Source: Nitrososphaerota archaeon
GTDB taxonomy: Archaea > Thermoproteota > Nitrososphaeria > Nitrososphaerales > Gagatemarchaeaceae
Direction of reading: 5' to 3'
Length of the DNA stretch: 47,789 nt
Assembly: GCA_027886975.1 (NCBI GenBank)
Contig: JAPCJK010000004.1
Span: 1-47,789, forward strand
The notes beneath the pieces were generated by a model. It ran no database searches. It saw only the letters and a list, made by a program, of their open reading frames with translations, and was not told where the DNA came from. The position numbers and the translations under genes were made by a program. Below, piece after piece: positions 17,293 through 26,169 of the stretch (its first letter is position 1; every line of letters starts with the position of its first letter).

Positions 17293-17628
17293 CTATAAGT
17301 TCTTGGTGAGGGCGTCGACCTTTGATTTCAGGACGGCTGAAGGGACCGCGCCTATTACGATGTCCTCGACCTTGCCCTTGGAGAAGAACATGACGGTCGG
17401 AATACTCATGATCCCGAACTGCATCGCCAGCTCCTGATTGGCGTCCGTGTCAATCTTGACGAACTTCACCCTGCCCTGGTATTCTTCTGAAAGCTTGTGG
17501 ATGACAGGTTCTATGACCTTGCAGGGGCCGCACCAGTCGGCGTAGAAGTCCACGACAACGGGCTGACTCGATCTTACCACTTCTTCCTGGAACTTGCTCC
17601 CCTGAATCTGCGTTACAGTATCGCTCAT
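17293..17628 (-). CDS. trx: Thioredoxin
   Basis: VVVDFYADWCGPCKVIEP; SIPTVMFF. Confidence 0.97.
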   Translation of the reverse strand: MSDTVTQIQGSKFQEEVVRSSQPVVVDFYADWCGPCKVIEPVIHKLSEEYQGRVKFVKIDTDANQELAMQFGIMSIPTVMFFSKGKVEDIVIGAVPSAVLKSKVDALTKNL

Positions 17629-17697
17629 TGTTGTTTCAATCGGACTTGAATTTGTGCCTGCTTATAATTTTGTCCTGCGTGAAATCGAGGAGGGAGA

Positions 17698-18930
17698 CTA
17701 GTCTTCAGAAGGCGGAAGGATTAGGCGCCCCATCGGCGCCCTGGGGGCCAGCTCCGCCAGGGGCGTTGTTTTGAGGACGTCTCCAACCGGGTTGTATGTC
17801 ACAAGGGTTGCCCTTTCGAGTGACTTCCATACCAGGTCTTGAAGCGCAAACCTTTCAACGTATTCGGCGATGATGCCGGCCTTCAACCTTGTTTTCGGGT
17901 GCCGCGTGATCATGGCGCAGCAGTCTTTGTACTCCTCAATGGACAGCTCATAGGTGCCGATGCTCTTCGCGAGGCCGACAATCTCCTCTTTGTCGTAAGT
18001 GAGCAGAGGCCGGAGGATGGGAAGAGATGAGCCGTCGTCGAAGGAAGCGATGTTCCAAAGGGTCTGTGACGCCGCCTGCGAGAGCGAGTCCCCGGTCGAG
18101 AGTGCTGAGGCACCGAAACGTGGCCCCAGAGCCTCGGCGGTCATTCGCATGAATCTGCGGAAGAGTGAGGGTTCAATGTCCGAGGGGACACCGGCCGTCG
18201 CCAATTGATACTCGGCGAATGAGAACAGGACAAGCGTGCTCTTGCCGCCGTATTCGGAGAGCACCTTGACGAGCTTCGTTATCTTGCTCTCCAATGCAGC
18301 CTTGAGGGAAGGTGCAAGATAGAAGTGGACGTAGACGGGCCTGCAACCCCGCTTCATCAGAAGCCATGCAGCCACCGGAGAGTCTATTCCCCCGGAGAAG
18401 AGAAGCATCACTCGTCCCGCCGTTCCGATGGGGAGGCCCCCCGGGCCCCTCTGCTTGTCGGTGTAAACGAGGGCCTTACCTTGTATCACGTCCACGTGTA
18501 TTGCCACGTCCGGATTCGAAAGGTCGACAGACTTCCCGGTGGCCTTTACCACCTCGGCTCCGAGTCTTGTCGCCAGCTCCTGGGACGTCAGGGGGAAGGA
18601 CTTGTCGGAGCGCCTGGGGTCAATCTTGAAGGAGCCACCTGAAGCCGAACTGGCGGTCCCGAGGACCGAAGAAAGAATTTCTTGGTAATTGGGTTCCACA
18701 CTGGACACTGGAGCGAGCCAAGACACACCGAACACCTTGGAGAGCCTGCGGGTCACTTCGGCCTCGTCCCCTTCTGCTTCTACCATGAACCTCCCGTCGA
18801 TCAACGCCGTTTTGTGATTAATCCCAACGAGTGACTTGTTGATGTTCCTCCTTAGCGCCTTCATGAACTCTGGTCTGTTGTTTCCCTTGAGCGCCACTTC
18901 GGAGTAGTGCACCACGAAATTGGCAGCCAT
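17698..18930 (-). CDS. thiI: ThiI tRNA 4-thiouridine synthase/sulfurtransferase family
   Basis: YSEVALKGNNRPEF, THUMP region, RGPGGLPIGTAGRVMLLFSGGIDSPVAAWLLMKRG. Confidence 0.95.
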   Translation of the reverse strand: MAANFVVHYSEVALKGNNRPEFMKALRRNINKSLVGINHKTALIDGRFMVEAEGDEAEVTRRLSKVFGVSWLAPVSSVEPNYQEILSSVLGTASSASGGSFKIDPRRSDKSFPLTSQELATRLGAEVVKATGKSVDLSNPDVAIHVDVIQGKALVYTDKQRGPGGLPIGTAGRVMLLFSGGIDSPVAAWLLMKRGCRPVYVHFYLAPSLKAALESKITKLVKVLSEYGGKSTLVLFSFAEYQLATAGVPSDIEPSLFRRFMRMTAEALGPRFGASALSTGDSLSQAASQTLWNIASFDDGSSLPILRPLLTYDKEEIVGLAKSIGTYELSIEEYKDCCAMITRHPKTRLKAGIIAEYVERFALQDLVWKSLERATLVTYNPVGDVLKTTPLAELAPRAPMGRLILPPSED

Positions 18931-18979
18931 CCTAGGTATCGCTGACCGTCATCCAAGAAAAAGCTTGCTCAATCTCGTG

Positions 18980-19870
18980 CTAGCCTGGCAGCACAGCCGC
19001 GACCATGGCCACGAGGAAGATTACGGCGAGGTAGGGGCTCGAGAACTTGAAGGCGAGCCAGGCATTCGCTTTGTTGGGCGTCCTGAGCAGCTTCAGATTG
19101 GTCGCGAGCAGGAGGGCGTCGAAAACGACTGCAACCACCAAGTAAACGAGCAAGCCCAGGCCTGCGAGAAAGAAAGCCAGGAGGAGGCTCACCGGAATCA
19201 GAAGTAGTGTGTTGGCGACGATGTACCGGGAAGCAACCCGGGGCCCGACTTCAGACGGGAGCATCGGTATCCCGACGGCGGAGTAGTCCTGCTCTGTAAT
19301 TACTGCAAGGCTCCAGAAGTGCGTGGGGGTCCACACGAACACGAGCGCCCCGAGGATCCAGCCGACAATCGCGTTCGCCGAGGTTACCGCGTACCACCCA
19401 GCCAAAGCGGCGCAGCTCCCTGCAAAGCCCCCGAGGACTATGTTCCACGTTGTCCTGGGTTTTAGAAAAACGGTGTAGATGGGGACGTAGACGAACGCGC
19501 CGAGGCCGATGAAGAAGGTCGCTACGAGATTAAGAGTCAGAAATGCGACCAAGAGTCCTGCCGCGAGCAGGCCGAGGCCGGCGGCAAGCGCATGGGAGGG
19601 AGGGACGATCCTTTTTGCTGGCAGGGGCCTGTTCATCGTTCTCTTCATCCTCGAATCGATTCCCATTTCGAGATAGCTGTTTAGCGCGAGGGCGCCACCG
19701 GAAGCGAAGGCACCTCCCAGGAGCACGCCCACCACCACGGGCAGCGACGGAATTGATTTGGCAGCCACTATCGAAGATCCGATGGCCGCCAGGAGCAGGA
19801 GAGGAACTATCTTGGGTTTCGTTAGAGCAAGATAATCAGAAAAACTCAACCAATCAGGCTCCGATTCCAA
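18980..19870 (-). CDS. ctaB: Protoheme IX farnesyltransferase (heme O synthase)
   Basis: LTKPKIVPLLLLAA, NSYLEMGIDSRMKRTMNRPLP, FVWTPTHFWSLAV. Confidence 0.96.
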   Translation of the reverse strand: MESEPDWLSFSDYLALTKPKIVPLLLLAAIGSSIVAAKSIPSLPVVVGVLLGGAFASGGALALNSYLEMGIDSRMKRTMNRPLPAKRIVPPSHALAAGLGLLAAGLLVAFLTLNLVATFFIGLGAFVYVPIYTVFLKPRTTWNIVLGGFAGSCAALAGWYAVTSANAIVGWILGALVFVWTPTHFWSLAVITEQDYSAVGIPMLPSEVGPRVASRYIVANTLLLIPVSLLLAFFLAGLGLLVYLVVAVVFDALLLATNLKLLRTPNKANAWLAFKFSSPYLAVIFLVAMVAAVLPG

Positions 19871-19917
19871 GCCAACGCAATTTCAGCGTGTATTTTGGCT
19901 TTCCTTGGACCTGAAAC

Positions 19918-19925
19918 CCTTAAGA
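19918..19925 (+). promoter_or_regulatory. TATA-like element for tRNA-Tyr
   Basis: ccttaaga about 28 nt upstream of the predicted tRNA 5' end. Confidence 0.4.
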
Positions 19926-19949
19926 AATCTTGAGAGTCCGGGCGCCCGT

Positions 19950-20105
19950 CCCGCGGTAGCTCAGCCTGGTAGACCCAAAGGGGCCACAAGCTTCCGGCTG
20001 TAGAGGTCGGCCATCGGCTGACCCGTTCAGCCTACTCAGGCCACAGTCACCGGAGTGTCGTCGGCTCAAAGGCGCCCTAGGGCGCGGAGGTTCCGACCCG
20101 CGGGA
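19950..20105 (+). tRNA. tRNA-Tyr (anticodon GTA) with three predicted introns (19974-19989, 20004-20048, about 20071-20091)
   Basis: Acceptor CCCGCGG/CCGCGGG + A73; D-arm TA-GCTC-AGCCTGGTA-GA|GC; anticodon arm TCCGG-CTGTAG|A-CCGGA; T-arm GTCGG-CTCAAA|T-CCGAC; 74-nt mature molecule; C1-G72 typical of archaeal tRNA-Tyr. Confidence 0.82.
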
Positions 20106-20264
20106 CGGTTCAAATCAGGGTTATTCCTTGATTACGAGTCCGATATGACCTCTCTTTTTACATCGCGACTTGGCATGAAGCTGGACCAGACAGCCGAGGT
20201 AAGTGCTGAACTTCATCGCCCATGCCCCAAAGCATATGGAGAGGTCGGCGAGGACGACAATTCG

Positions 20265-20456
20265 ATGAAGCTTTGGGTTCCGGTTGCACTCGGAGGGCTT
20301 ATAGCAATCGCCTATGCTTTCTTTTATGAGCTTAGTTTGGCAGAGACCCAGGGGGCGGCCTCGTTTAGTCTTGCAAACTCCGTAGGTATCGTCGCTGTCT
20401 TTGTCGGCCTAATTGCTGCTGGGGTCATCCTCAGACGAGCTACCCCGCCGCAGTGA
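20265..20456 (+). CDS. Small two-TM membrane protein (start uncertain; could begin at 20145 or 20175)
   Basis: MKLWVPVALGGLIAIAYAFFYELSLAE...SVGIVAVFVGLIAAGVILRR; longer ORF would overlap the tRNA gene. Confidence 0.5.
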   Translation: MKLWVPVALGGLIAIAYAFFYELSLAETQGAASFSLANSVGIVAVFVGLIAAGVILRRATPPQ

Positions 20457-20508
20457 TTTTCGCCCCAGAAACGCTTAAGAACGATTAGAGGGTTGCGGTC
20501 ATTGAGCC

Positions 20509-21003
20509 TTGGACAAGGATTTCCTGGCCCTCTCCGTTGTCTTCATGCTGCTAGGTGTCGTCGGCATTCTTCTGTTCAGCAGCCTGTTCACACAGTACCG
20601 TTCGATCTTCCCGGTCATGACTCCGGCGGGGGACTCTTGCTATTGTATGATTTCCAGCCCTGAGCCCGAGGCGGCACAGGGAACATCAAGCATCCTCCTC
20701 GCACTCGGTGTCATGTTCTTTCCGATGGGCCTGATGAAGGGAGGGCTCCCGTCGTTCCGCAGAATCCCTACCGCCCCGGCTCCTGTGAAGCTCCTGAGCG
20801 GAAGGGTCGTTACGCCAGTGGCGGTTCTGAGCGGGAGGTTCTTTGCCTTCGGACTCATAGTTCTGCTGGTCGGAGTCGATGCAATACTGGTTCCCGGCTA
20901 TCTTATCTACAGGAACCTGTACTTCGAGCTGGCGGGAGCGCTTCTTGCTGCTGCAGGTGCGGTTTCTATGTTCTGGGGCCTAAGGAAACCAAAGACCGAG
21001 TAG
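20509..21003 (+). CDS. Hypothetical membrane protein (about 4 TM)
   Basis: TTG-start ORF with hydrophobic segments. Confidence 0.6.
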   Translation: MDKDFLALSVVFMLLGVVGILLFSSLFTQYRSIFPVMTPAGDSCYCMISSPEPEAAQGTSSILLALGVMFFPMGLMKGGLPSFRRIPTAPAPVKLLSGRVVTPVAVLSGRFFAFGLIVLLVGVDAILVPGYLIYRNLYFELAGALLAAAGAVSMFWGLRKPKTE

Positions 21004-21046
21004 ACGACCTCCCCTCAAGGAATCGTTTTATGCTCTACCTCCACGG

Positions 21047-21556
21047 GTGAGCAAGGTCTTGAGCTCCAAACCCGCAAAGAAGAAGTCAGAAGGGAAAGAA
21101 TCTCCTCGAACTCACACGGAAACCGCGCCGGTGAGGCCGACAGGGCGGGTCCCAACGGCCACCGTTGAGGCCAGACATGGTATGGGGATGGTCACTAGAG
21201 CGGGGAAGGGCTTTTCACTGGCGGAATTGTCTGATGCAGGAATCGTCCCCAGGATGGCTTCGAAATGGGGGGCCAGGCTCGACGGCAGGAGAAGAAGCAT
21301 GATTCAAGCCAACGTGAATTCGCTCAAGAACTGGGGGTCGCATGCGGTGAAGGCTGAGAGAACCATGGGGGAGGTCAAGAAATTGGAGGAGGAGGTTGTT
21401 AAGGTCGAGAAGAAAGTCAAGAAGGGTGCCGCAGAAGTGAAGAAGGAAATCGTAAAGATAGAGTCGATGGCGAAAAAGGAGACAACCAAGGCTCGGAGGA
21501 AGGTCAAGAAGAAGGCCGGAAAGCCCACCAAGGCTCGTCGGAAGAAGAAAAAATAG
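21047..21556 (+). CDS. Ribosomal protein eL13 (L13e) with long Lys-rich C-terminal tail
   Basis: RAGKGFSLAELSDAGI...A.KWGARLDGRRRSM...NVNSLK matches the L13e core pattern. Confidence 0.8.
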   Translation: MSKVLSSKPAKKKSEGKESPRTHTETAPVRPTGRVPTATVEARHGMGMVTRAGKGFSLAELSDAGIVPRMASKWGARLDGRRRSMIQANVNSLKNWGSHAVKAERTMGEVKKLEEEVVKVEKKVKKGAAEVKKEIVKIESMAKKETTKARRKVKKKAGKPTKARRKKKK

Positions 21557-21557
21557 T

Positions 21558-22472
21558 TCAGACGGAATCTTCACGGGCGGCCATATACAGGTACTGCTGG
21601 GCGTACCCTGCGAACATCCCGAAATGAGATCTGATTGAACTCGAAGCACGCCGATACTCCTGGATGGAGAGCTTGAACTTCAAGTCGGCAAGGAGCCTAC
21701 TTCGTAACGACTTGGGGAGGAGGTGAGGGTACGATTTCGCAAGTACCCTAGCAATCCAAACGTCGATGGGAAATGCTTCGTCCTTTCCCAAAGAGTAGAG
21801 AAGGACGCAGTCGGCGACTTTGGGGCCAACCCCCAGAAGGAGCTTCTCTCCAAAGAGTTCAGTGAGGAGGAGCTCCTGGGATTTGTCGTAGCTCAGGCTG
21901 GGCATCCTGCTGAAATCGACCTTACCTTCCGCTACGGACTTCGCAACGTGCTTGAGGAAGGGCGCCCGATAGCCAAGGCCCAACCCTCGAAGGTCGGGGA
22001 CCGAGGCTTTCGAAAGAATCTCGGGGTTCGGGAAGGCGTGGTAGGTGTCCCCCTCGAACTGCGTCGGTTCACCGTATCTTGAGCAGACGGAGGAGACCAT
22101 TTTCTTGATTCTCGGAATGTTGGCGTTCGTCGCAAGAACAAAAGATCCCAAGCACTCCCATGGGTCCTGCCTGACGAGTCTGAGTCCGTAGAATTTCTCG
22201 ATTGCCTTCGTGATTTCCTCGTCCTTGGCAATCGACGCAAGAATGTGGTCGAGGTCCTCGTCCAGCCTGAAATAGTTCGTCACGAAGGTGTTGTCAACGA
22301 GGTCCGAACCAGAGGAACAACGCAATGTGTCCCCCTCTTGCCTTACTTTGAATCCTGCGCCTGAAACAACGCCGAACCACCACTCGCCCCTCCTTTCCCA
22401 GCGGAAGAGCTGGCCGCTCCCAAGGGTGTGCTCTAGGCTGAAGGGGGTATTGAGCGCAACAGTGAATTCCAT
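21558..22472 (-). CDS. ogg: 8-oxoguanine DNA glycosylase (OGG1-like, HhH-GPD)
   Basis: FSLEHTLGSGQLFRWERRGEWWFGVV; HhH-GPD LLLGVGPKVADCVLLYSLGKDEAFPIDVWI with catalytic K/D; the ORF extends to 22775 but homology starts at MEFTVALN. Confidence 0.9.
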   Translation of the reverse strand: MEFTVALNTPFSLEHTLGSGQLFRWERRGEWWFGVVSGAGFKVRQEGDTLRCSSGSDLVDNTFVTNYFRLDEDLDHILASIAKDEEITKAIEKFYGLRLVRQDPWECLGSFVLATNANIPRIKKMVSSVCSRYGEPTQFEGDTYHAFPNPEILSKASVPDLRGLGLGYRAPFLKHVAKSVAEGKVDFSRMPSLSYDKSQELLLTELFGEKLLLGVGPKVADCVLLYSLGKDEAFPIDVWIARVLAKSYPHLLPKSLRSRLLADLKFKLSIQEYRRASSSIRSHFGMFAGYAQQYLYMAAREDSV

Positions 22473-22562
22473 CCTCGAAGACGAGCCGGAAGAGGTCTGC
22501 GATTTATTGACTCTTCCGCCGGAAAACGGCTTGATATAGCCGCACGTGGCGTTGATGTCTTC

Positions 22563-23864
22563 TTGTCTTCGGCCTATCAAGCAAAGACGAAACGTTCGAA
22601 GCGTCTCTTTGAGAGGGCGCAGAAAGTCTTCGCTGGCGGAGTCAACCACAATGCGAGGTTCTACGAGCCTTATCCAATCTTTGTGACCAGAGCGCAGAGG
22701 CAACACATCTGGGACGAAGACGGTAAGAGATACACCGATTACTGGATGGGACACTTGGCATTGATCCTTGGACACTCACCCAAGGTCGTGACGGACGCCC
22801 TCGCCGTTCAGATCGAAAAGGGGACCCACTTTGGAATGGGGAGCAGACTATCTGTGGAATTTGGAGAGGAGATACAGAGGACTGTCCCCTGTGCCGAGGC
22901 CATGCGTCTATGCAACACCGGGGCGGAAGCTACCATGTACCTGGTGAGATTGGCAAGAGCATTCACCGGGAAACGGGTGGTCGTGAAAATGACTGGCGGA
23001 TGGCACGGGTACAACACTGAGCTGAACAAGGGAGTGAATCGTCCCTTCGACAAGACAGAAAGCGCAGGGATACTTGAGGAAGAGCAAGAACATGTAAGGA
23101 GCGTCAGGTTCAATGACCTGGCCGGGGCCGAGGCGGAAGTCAAGCGGGCTCGCAGAGACGTCGCCGCGATTTTCCTCGAACCCGTCCTCGGAGCGGGAGG
23201 GTGCATACCTGCGGACAAGGATTACCTGAAGGGGTTGAGGGAGCTCGCGGACAGGGAGGGCACGCTTCTTGCTTTCGACGAGATAATCACGGGGTTCAGG
23301 CTTGCACTCGGAGGAGCCCAGGAATGGTATGGGGTGAAGCCGGACCTGGCAACATTCGGAAAGGTGGCCGGCGGGGGCCTGCCTCTGGGGCTCGTGGCGG
23401 GGCGCAAGGAAATCCTCTCTCTTGCCGACCCCTCGAGGAAGGAAGGCTTCGTATCCATCGGTGGGGGAACCTTCTCCGAGAACCCACTCACCATGACGGC
23501 TGGGCTCGCTACAGTCAGACATCTAAGGCGGCATAGGGCGACTCTGTACCCCATTCTCGAGAATCTTGGGAGGACCGTTCGTGAGGGGGTCGACAGAGCC
23601 TTCGCGGAGGGAGGGGTCGAAGCCCACACGACCGGCCTAGGCTCACTCTTCCAGACGCACTTCGGAGCGAATCCGCGCAGCGCAGAGGACGTCGCGGCCG
23701 AGGACAGACGTCGGACGAAGGACTACGCTCTCTTTTTGATGTCGGCTGGAGTTTTCGTCCTCCCGGGGCACCTCGGGGGAGTTTCGTCAGAGCATAGCTT
23801 CAGCGATATCCGCAAGCTGATTGGGCTTAGCGCCAAATTCAGCGGGTCAATCAAACACTCTTGA
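22563..23864 (+). CDS. Glutamate-1-semialdehyde 2,1-aminomutase-like class III aminotransferase
   Basis: KVFAGGVNHNARF, NTGAEATMYLVRLARAFTGK, FDEIITGFRLALGGAQEWYGVKPDLATFGKVAGGGLPLG. Confidence 0.92.
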   Translation: MSSAYQAKTKRSKRLFERAQKVFAGGVNHNARFYEPYPIFVTRAQRQHIWDEDGKRYTDYWMGHLALILGHSPKVVTDALAVQIEKGTHFGMGSRLSVEFGEEIQRTVPCAEAMRLCNTGAEATMYLVRLARAFTGKRVVVKMTGGWHGYNTELNKGVNRPFDKTESAGILEEEQEHVRSVRFNDLAGAEAEVKRARRDVAAIFLEPVLGAGGCIPADKDYLKGLRELADREGTLLAFDEIITGFRLALGGAQEWYGVKPDLATFGKVAGGGLPLGLVAGRKEILSLADPSRKEGFVSIGGGTFSENPLTMTAGLATVRHLRRHRATLYPILENLGRTVREGVDRAFAEGGVEAHTTGLGSLFQTHFGANPRSAEDVAAEDRRRTKDYALFLMSAGVFVLPGHLGGVSSEHSFSDIRKLIGLSAKFSGSIKHS

Positions 23865-23884
23865 AAATAGGGATTCGAAGGTCT

Positions 23885-24490
23885 CTATTGGACCTTCGAT
23901 AATCTCGAGTCAACGTCAGACCAGTTGACCACATTCCACCATGCTTCCACGTACTTGCCGCGGTCGTTCAGGTAGTCAAGATAGTAGGCGTGCTCCCAGA
24001 CGTCGAGTCCAAGCAAGATCTTCATCTGGGCAAGGTGCATGAAGTTCTGTTTCTCGACTTGAGTCAGGACGAGTTGGTCGGTTTCGTGGTCGTGGAGAAG
24101 GAGTGCCCAACCACGTCCTTCCACGGTCTTGGCAGCGTCGCTGAACTGTGCCTTGAATTTGTCGAAGCCGCCGAAGTCCCTGTTGATCCAGTCTGCGAGT
24201 TTGCCGCCGGGTGAACCGCCTCCATTCCCTGGAGGGGCCATGTTTGGCCAGAAGATCGAATGTAGGATGTGCCCATCGACGTTGAAGCTGAAGTCCCTGA
24301 GGACCGCCCGAACGTCGATCTGCATCTCTCCCTTCCTAGCTTTCTCGAGCTTATCGAGGGCGGTGTTGGCCCCTGTCACATAGGCCTGATGATGCTTGTC
24401 GTGATGGAGGGTCATTATCTTCTCTGAGATGTGAGGTTGGAGGTCGCCGTACTTGTAAGGTAGTGGTGGCAGTGCGTATGTCTTTGCCAT
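23885..24490 (-). CDS. sod: Superoxide dismutase (Fe/Mn family)
   Basis: YALPPLPYKYGDLQPHISEKIMTLHHDKHHQAYV; DVWEHAYYLDYLNDRGKYVEAWWNVVNW. Confidence 0.97.
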   Translation of the reverse strand: MAKTYALPPLPYKYGDLQPHISEKIMTLHHDKHHQAYVTGANTALDKLEKARKGEMQIDVRAVLRDFSFNVDGHILHSIFWPNMAPPGNGGGSPGGKLADWINRDFGGFDKFKAQFSDAAKTVEGRGWALLLHDHETDQLVLTQVEKQNFMHLAQMKILLGLDVWEHAYYLDYLNDRGKYVEAWWNVVNWSDVDSRLSKVQ

Positions 24491-24527
24491 TGGAGACGTC
24501 GAATAAGCACCTCGTAAAAAGTTGTCT

Positions 24528-25193
24528 CTAGACGGTAATCGAGGGCTTTGTCCTCTTTGCCTTCTCCCAATCATCGAGAAAGCGCTTCAGCCCCAAGTCG
24601 GTAAGAGGATGCTTCATCATCTTGTCCATCACTTCGGGAGGCAACGTTGCGATGTCAGCCCCGACCTTTGCGGCCTCCAACACGTGCTGGGTGTGCCTTA
24701 TGCTCCCCACGAGGACCTCGGTTTTCAGCCTGTAGTTGTCGCGTATCTTCACTAAGTCTTCGACCACTTCCATCCCGCGCTGGCCGATGTCGTCGAGCCT
24801 CCCGATGAACGGGCTTACGAAGGAGGCCCCCGCCTTGGCTGCGAGAAGGCCCTGGTTCGCGGAGAATATGAGCGTCATGTTGACCCGTATGCCCATCCCA
24901 CTGACCGACTTCGTCGCCCTCAGCCCCTCCGGGATCATTGGTAACTTGACAACGACGTTCGGGGCGAGGGCCGAAAGGTGCTTTGCTTCGCTGACCATTC
25001 CGTCGAAATCCGTTGCGACGACTTCGGCACTCACGTCCCCCTTGACTTCTTTGCAAATCGCGACTATGATGGCCTCGAATTCACCGGGCTCCTCTGCTAC
25101 AAGCGTCGGATTTGTGGTTATTCCGTCGACAATTCCCATCCGGTTGAGCCTACGAATCTTCTCGAGGTTGGCCGTATCGAGGAAGAGCTTCAA
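24528..25193 (-). CDS. tal: Transaldolase (TalC/MipB/FSA-like family)
   Basis: MKLFLDTANLEKIRRLNRMGIVDGITTNPTLVA; KLPMIPEGL; ASFVSPFIGRLDDIG. Confidence 0.94.
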   Translation of the reverse strand: MKLFLDTANLEKIRRLNRMGIVDGITTNPTLVAEEPGEFEAIIVAICKEVKGDVSAEVVATDFDGMVSEAKHLSALAPNVVVKLPMIPEGLRATKSVSGMGIRVNMTLIFSANQGLLAAKAGASFVSPFIGRLDDIGQRGMEVVEDLVKIRDNYRLKTEVLVGSIRHTQHVLEAAKVGADIATLPPEVMDKMMKHPLTDLGLKRFLDDWEKAKRTKPSITV

Positions 25194-25227
25194 TTCCTCC
25201 GCAGTTTTCGACGTTTGATATTAAAGC

Positions 25228-26169
25228 CTAGTGGCCTTGGACCAGGCTGGAGGCGGCCTGCTCGATGTTCGCCGATGTCAGTCCGTACTTCTTTAGGAGC
25301 TCCCCAGCCTCGCCGCTTTCTCCGAAGGTGTCCATGACCCCCACCCGTTTCATGGGCGTCGGAGCCTTCTCCCCCAAGACCTCTGCCACGGCTGAACCCA
25401 TTCCGCCCATGACGTTGTGTTCTTCGGCGGTGACAACCCGGCCACATCTTTTGGCACATTCAACAATCAGGTCGGAATCTATGGGCTTGATAGTGTGAAG
25501 GTCGACCACCGAGGCTGAGACACCCAAAGCCTTCAGGGACTCGGACGCTTTCAAAGCCTCAGGGACCATTATTCCGCAGGCAAAGATTGCAACGTCGCTG
25601 CCCTCCCGGAGGAGGTTCGCCCTCCCTAGCTTGTACTCGAACCCTGAGTCGTATACTATGGGGGTCGACGGTCTTGTCAGGCGGACGTAGAAGGGTCCTG
25701 GGATTGAAGCTATCGCACCGATGGTCGACTTCGTCGAGACTGAATCGGCTGGGACGACCACCTTCATCCTTGGAATGCATCTCATGATTGCGATGTCTTC
25801 TACCTGCTGGTGAGAGGCCCCGTCGGGCCCTACAGAAATCCCTCCGTGCGAGCATACGATCTTGACGTTCAGGTTCGGGTAGGCGATGTTGTTCCTGATT
25901 TGGTCAACGGATTTTCCAGGGACGAAGATGGCGTACGTCCCTGCGTACACCACCTTTCCTGCAAGGGCCAAACCGGCAGCAATCGAAACTAGGTTCTGCT
26001 CTGCGATGCCCACGTTGAAGAAGCGCTCAGGAAACTTTGTAGCGAATACCCCGGACTTCAGGGAGCCAGTGGTGTCAGCCCCGACAACCACCACGTTTGG
26101 ATCAGTTGCACCAAGTTCGAGGAGCGCCTCGCCGTACGCATCCCTCATCGCCGCCTGTCTAGAAAGCAT
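25228..26169 (-). CDS. Transketolase, C-terminal (pyrimidine-binding) subunit
   Basis: VVVGADTTGSLKS...FPERFFNVGIAEQNLVSIAAGLAL; TAEEHNVMGGMGSAVAE. Confidence 0.94.
   Translation of the reverse strand: MLSRQAAMRDAYGEALLELGATDPNVVVVGADTTGSLKSGVFATKFPERFFNVGIAEQNLVSIAAGLALAGKVVYAGTYAIFVPGKSVDQIRNNIAYPNLNVKIVCSHGGISVGPDGASHQQVEDIAIMRCIPRMKVVVPADSVSTKSTIGAIASIPGPFYVRLTRPSTPIVYDSGFEYKLGRANLLREGSDVAIFACGIMVPEALKASESLKALGVSASVVDLHTIKPIDSDLIVECAKRCGRVVTAEEHNVMGGMGSAVAEVLGEKAPTPMKRVGVMDTFGESGEAGELLKKYGLTSANIEQAASSLVQGH

Noticed and set aside
20106-20125. GGTTCAAATC downstream of tRNA-Tyr looks like a consensus T-loop (possible permuted tRNA half)
   Set aside because: Flanking bases (GACGG / CAGGG) do not form a T-stem, and the upstream T-arm GTCGG...CCGAC already completes a cloverleaf.
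20055-20250. N-terminal part of the ORF starting at 20055
   Set aside because: Overlaps the tRNA-Tyr gene; the peptide is Arg/Pro-rich and unlike a protein N-terminus, so the real start is probably 20145, 20175 or 20265.
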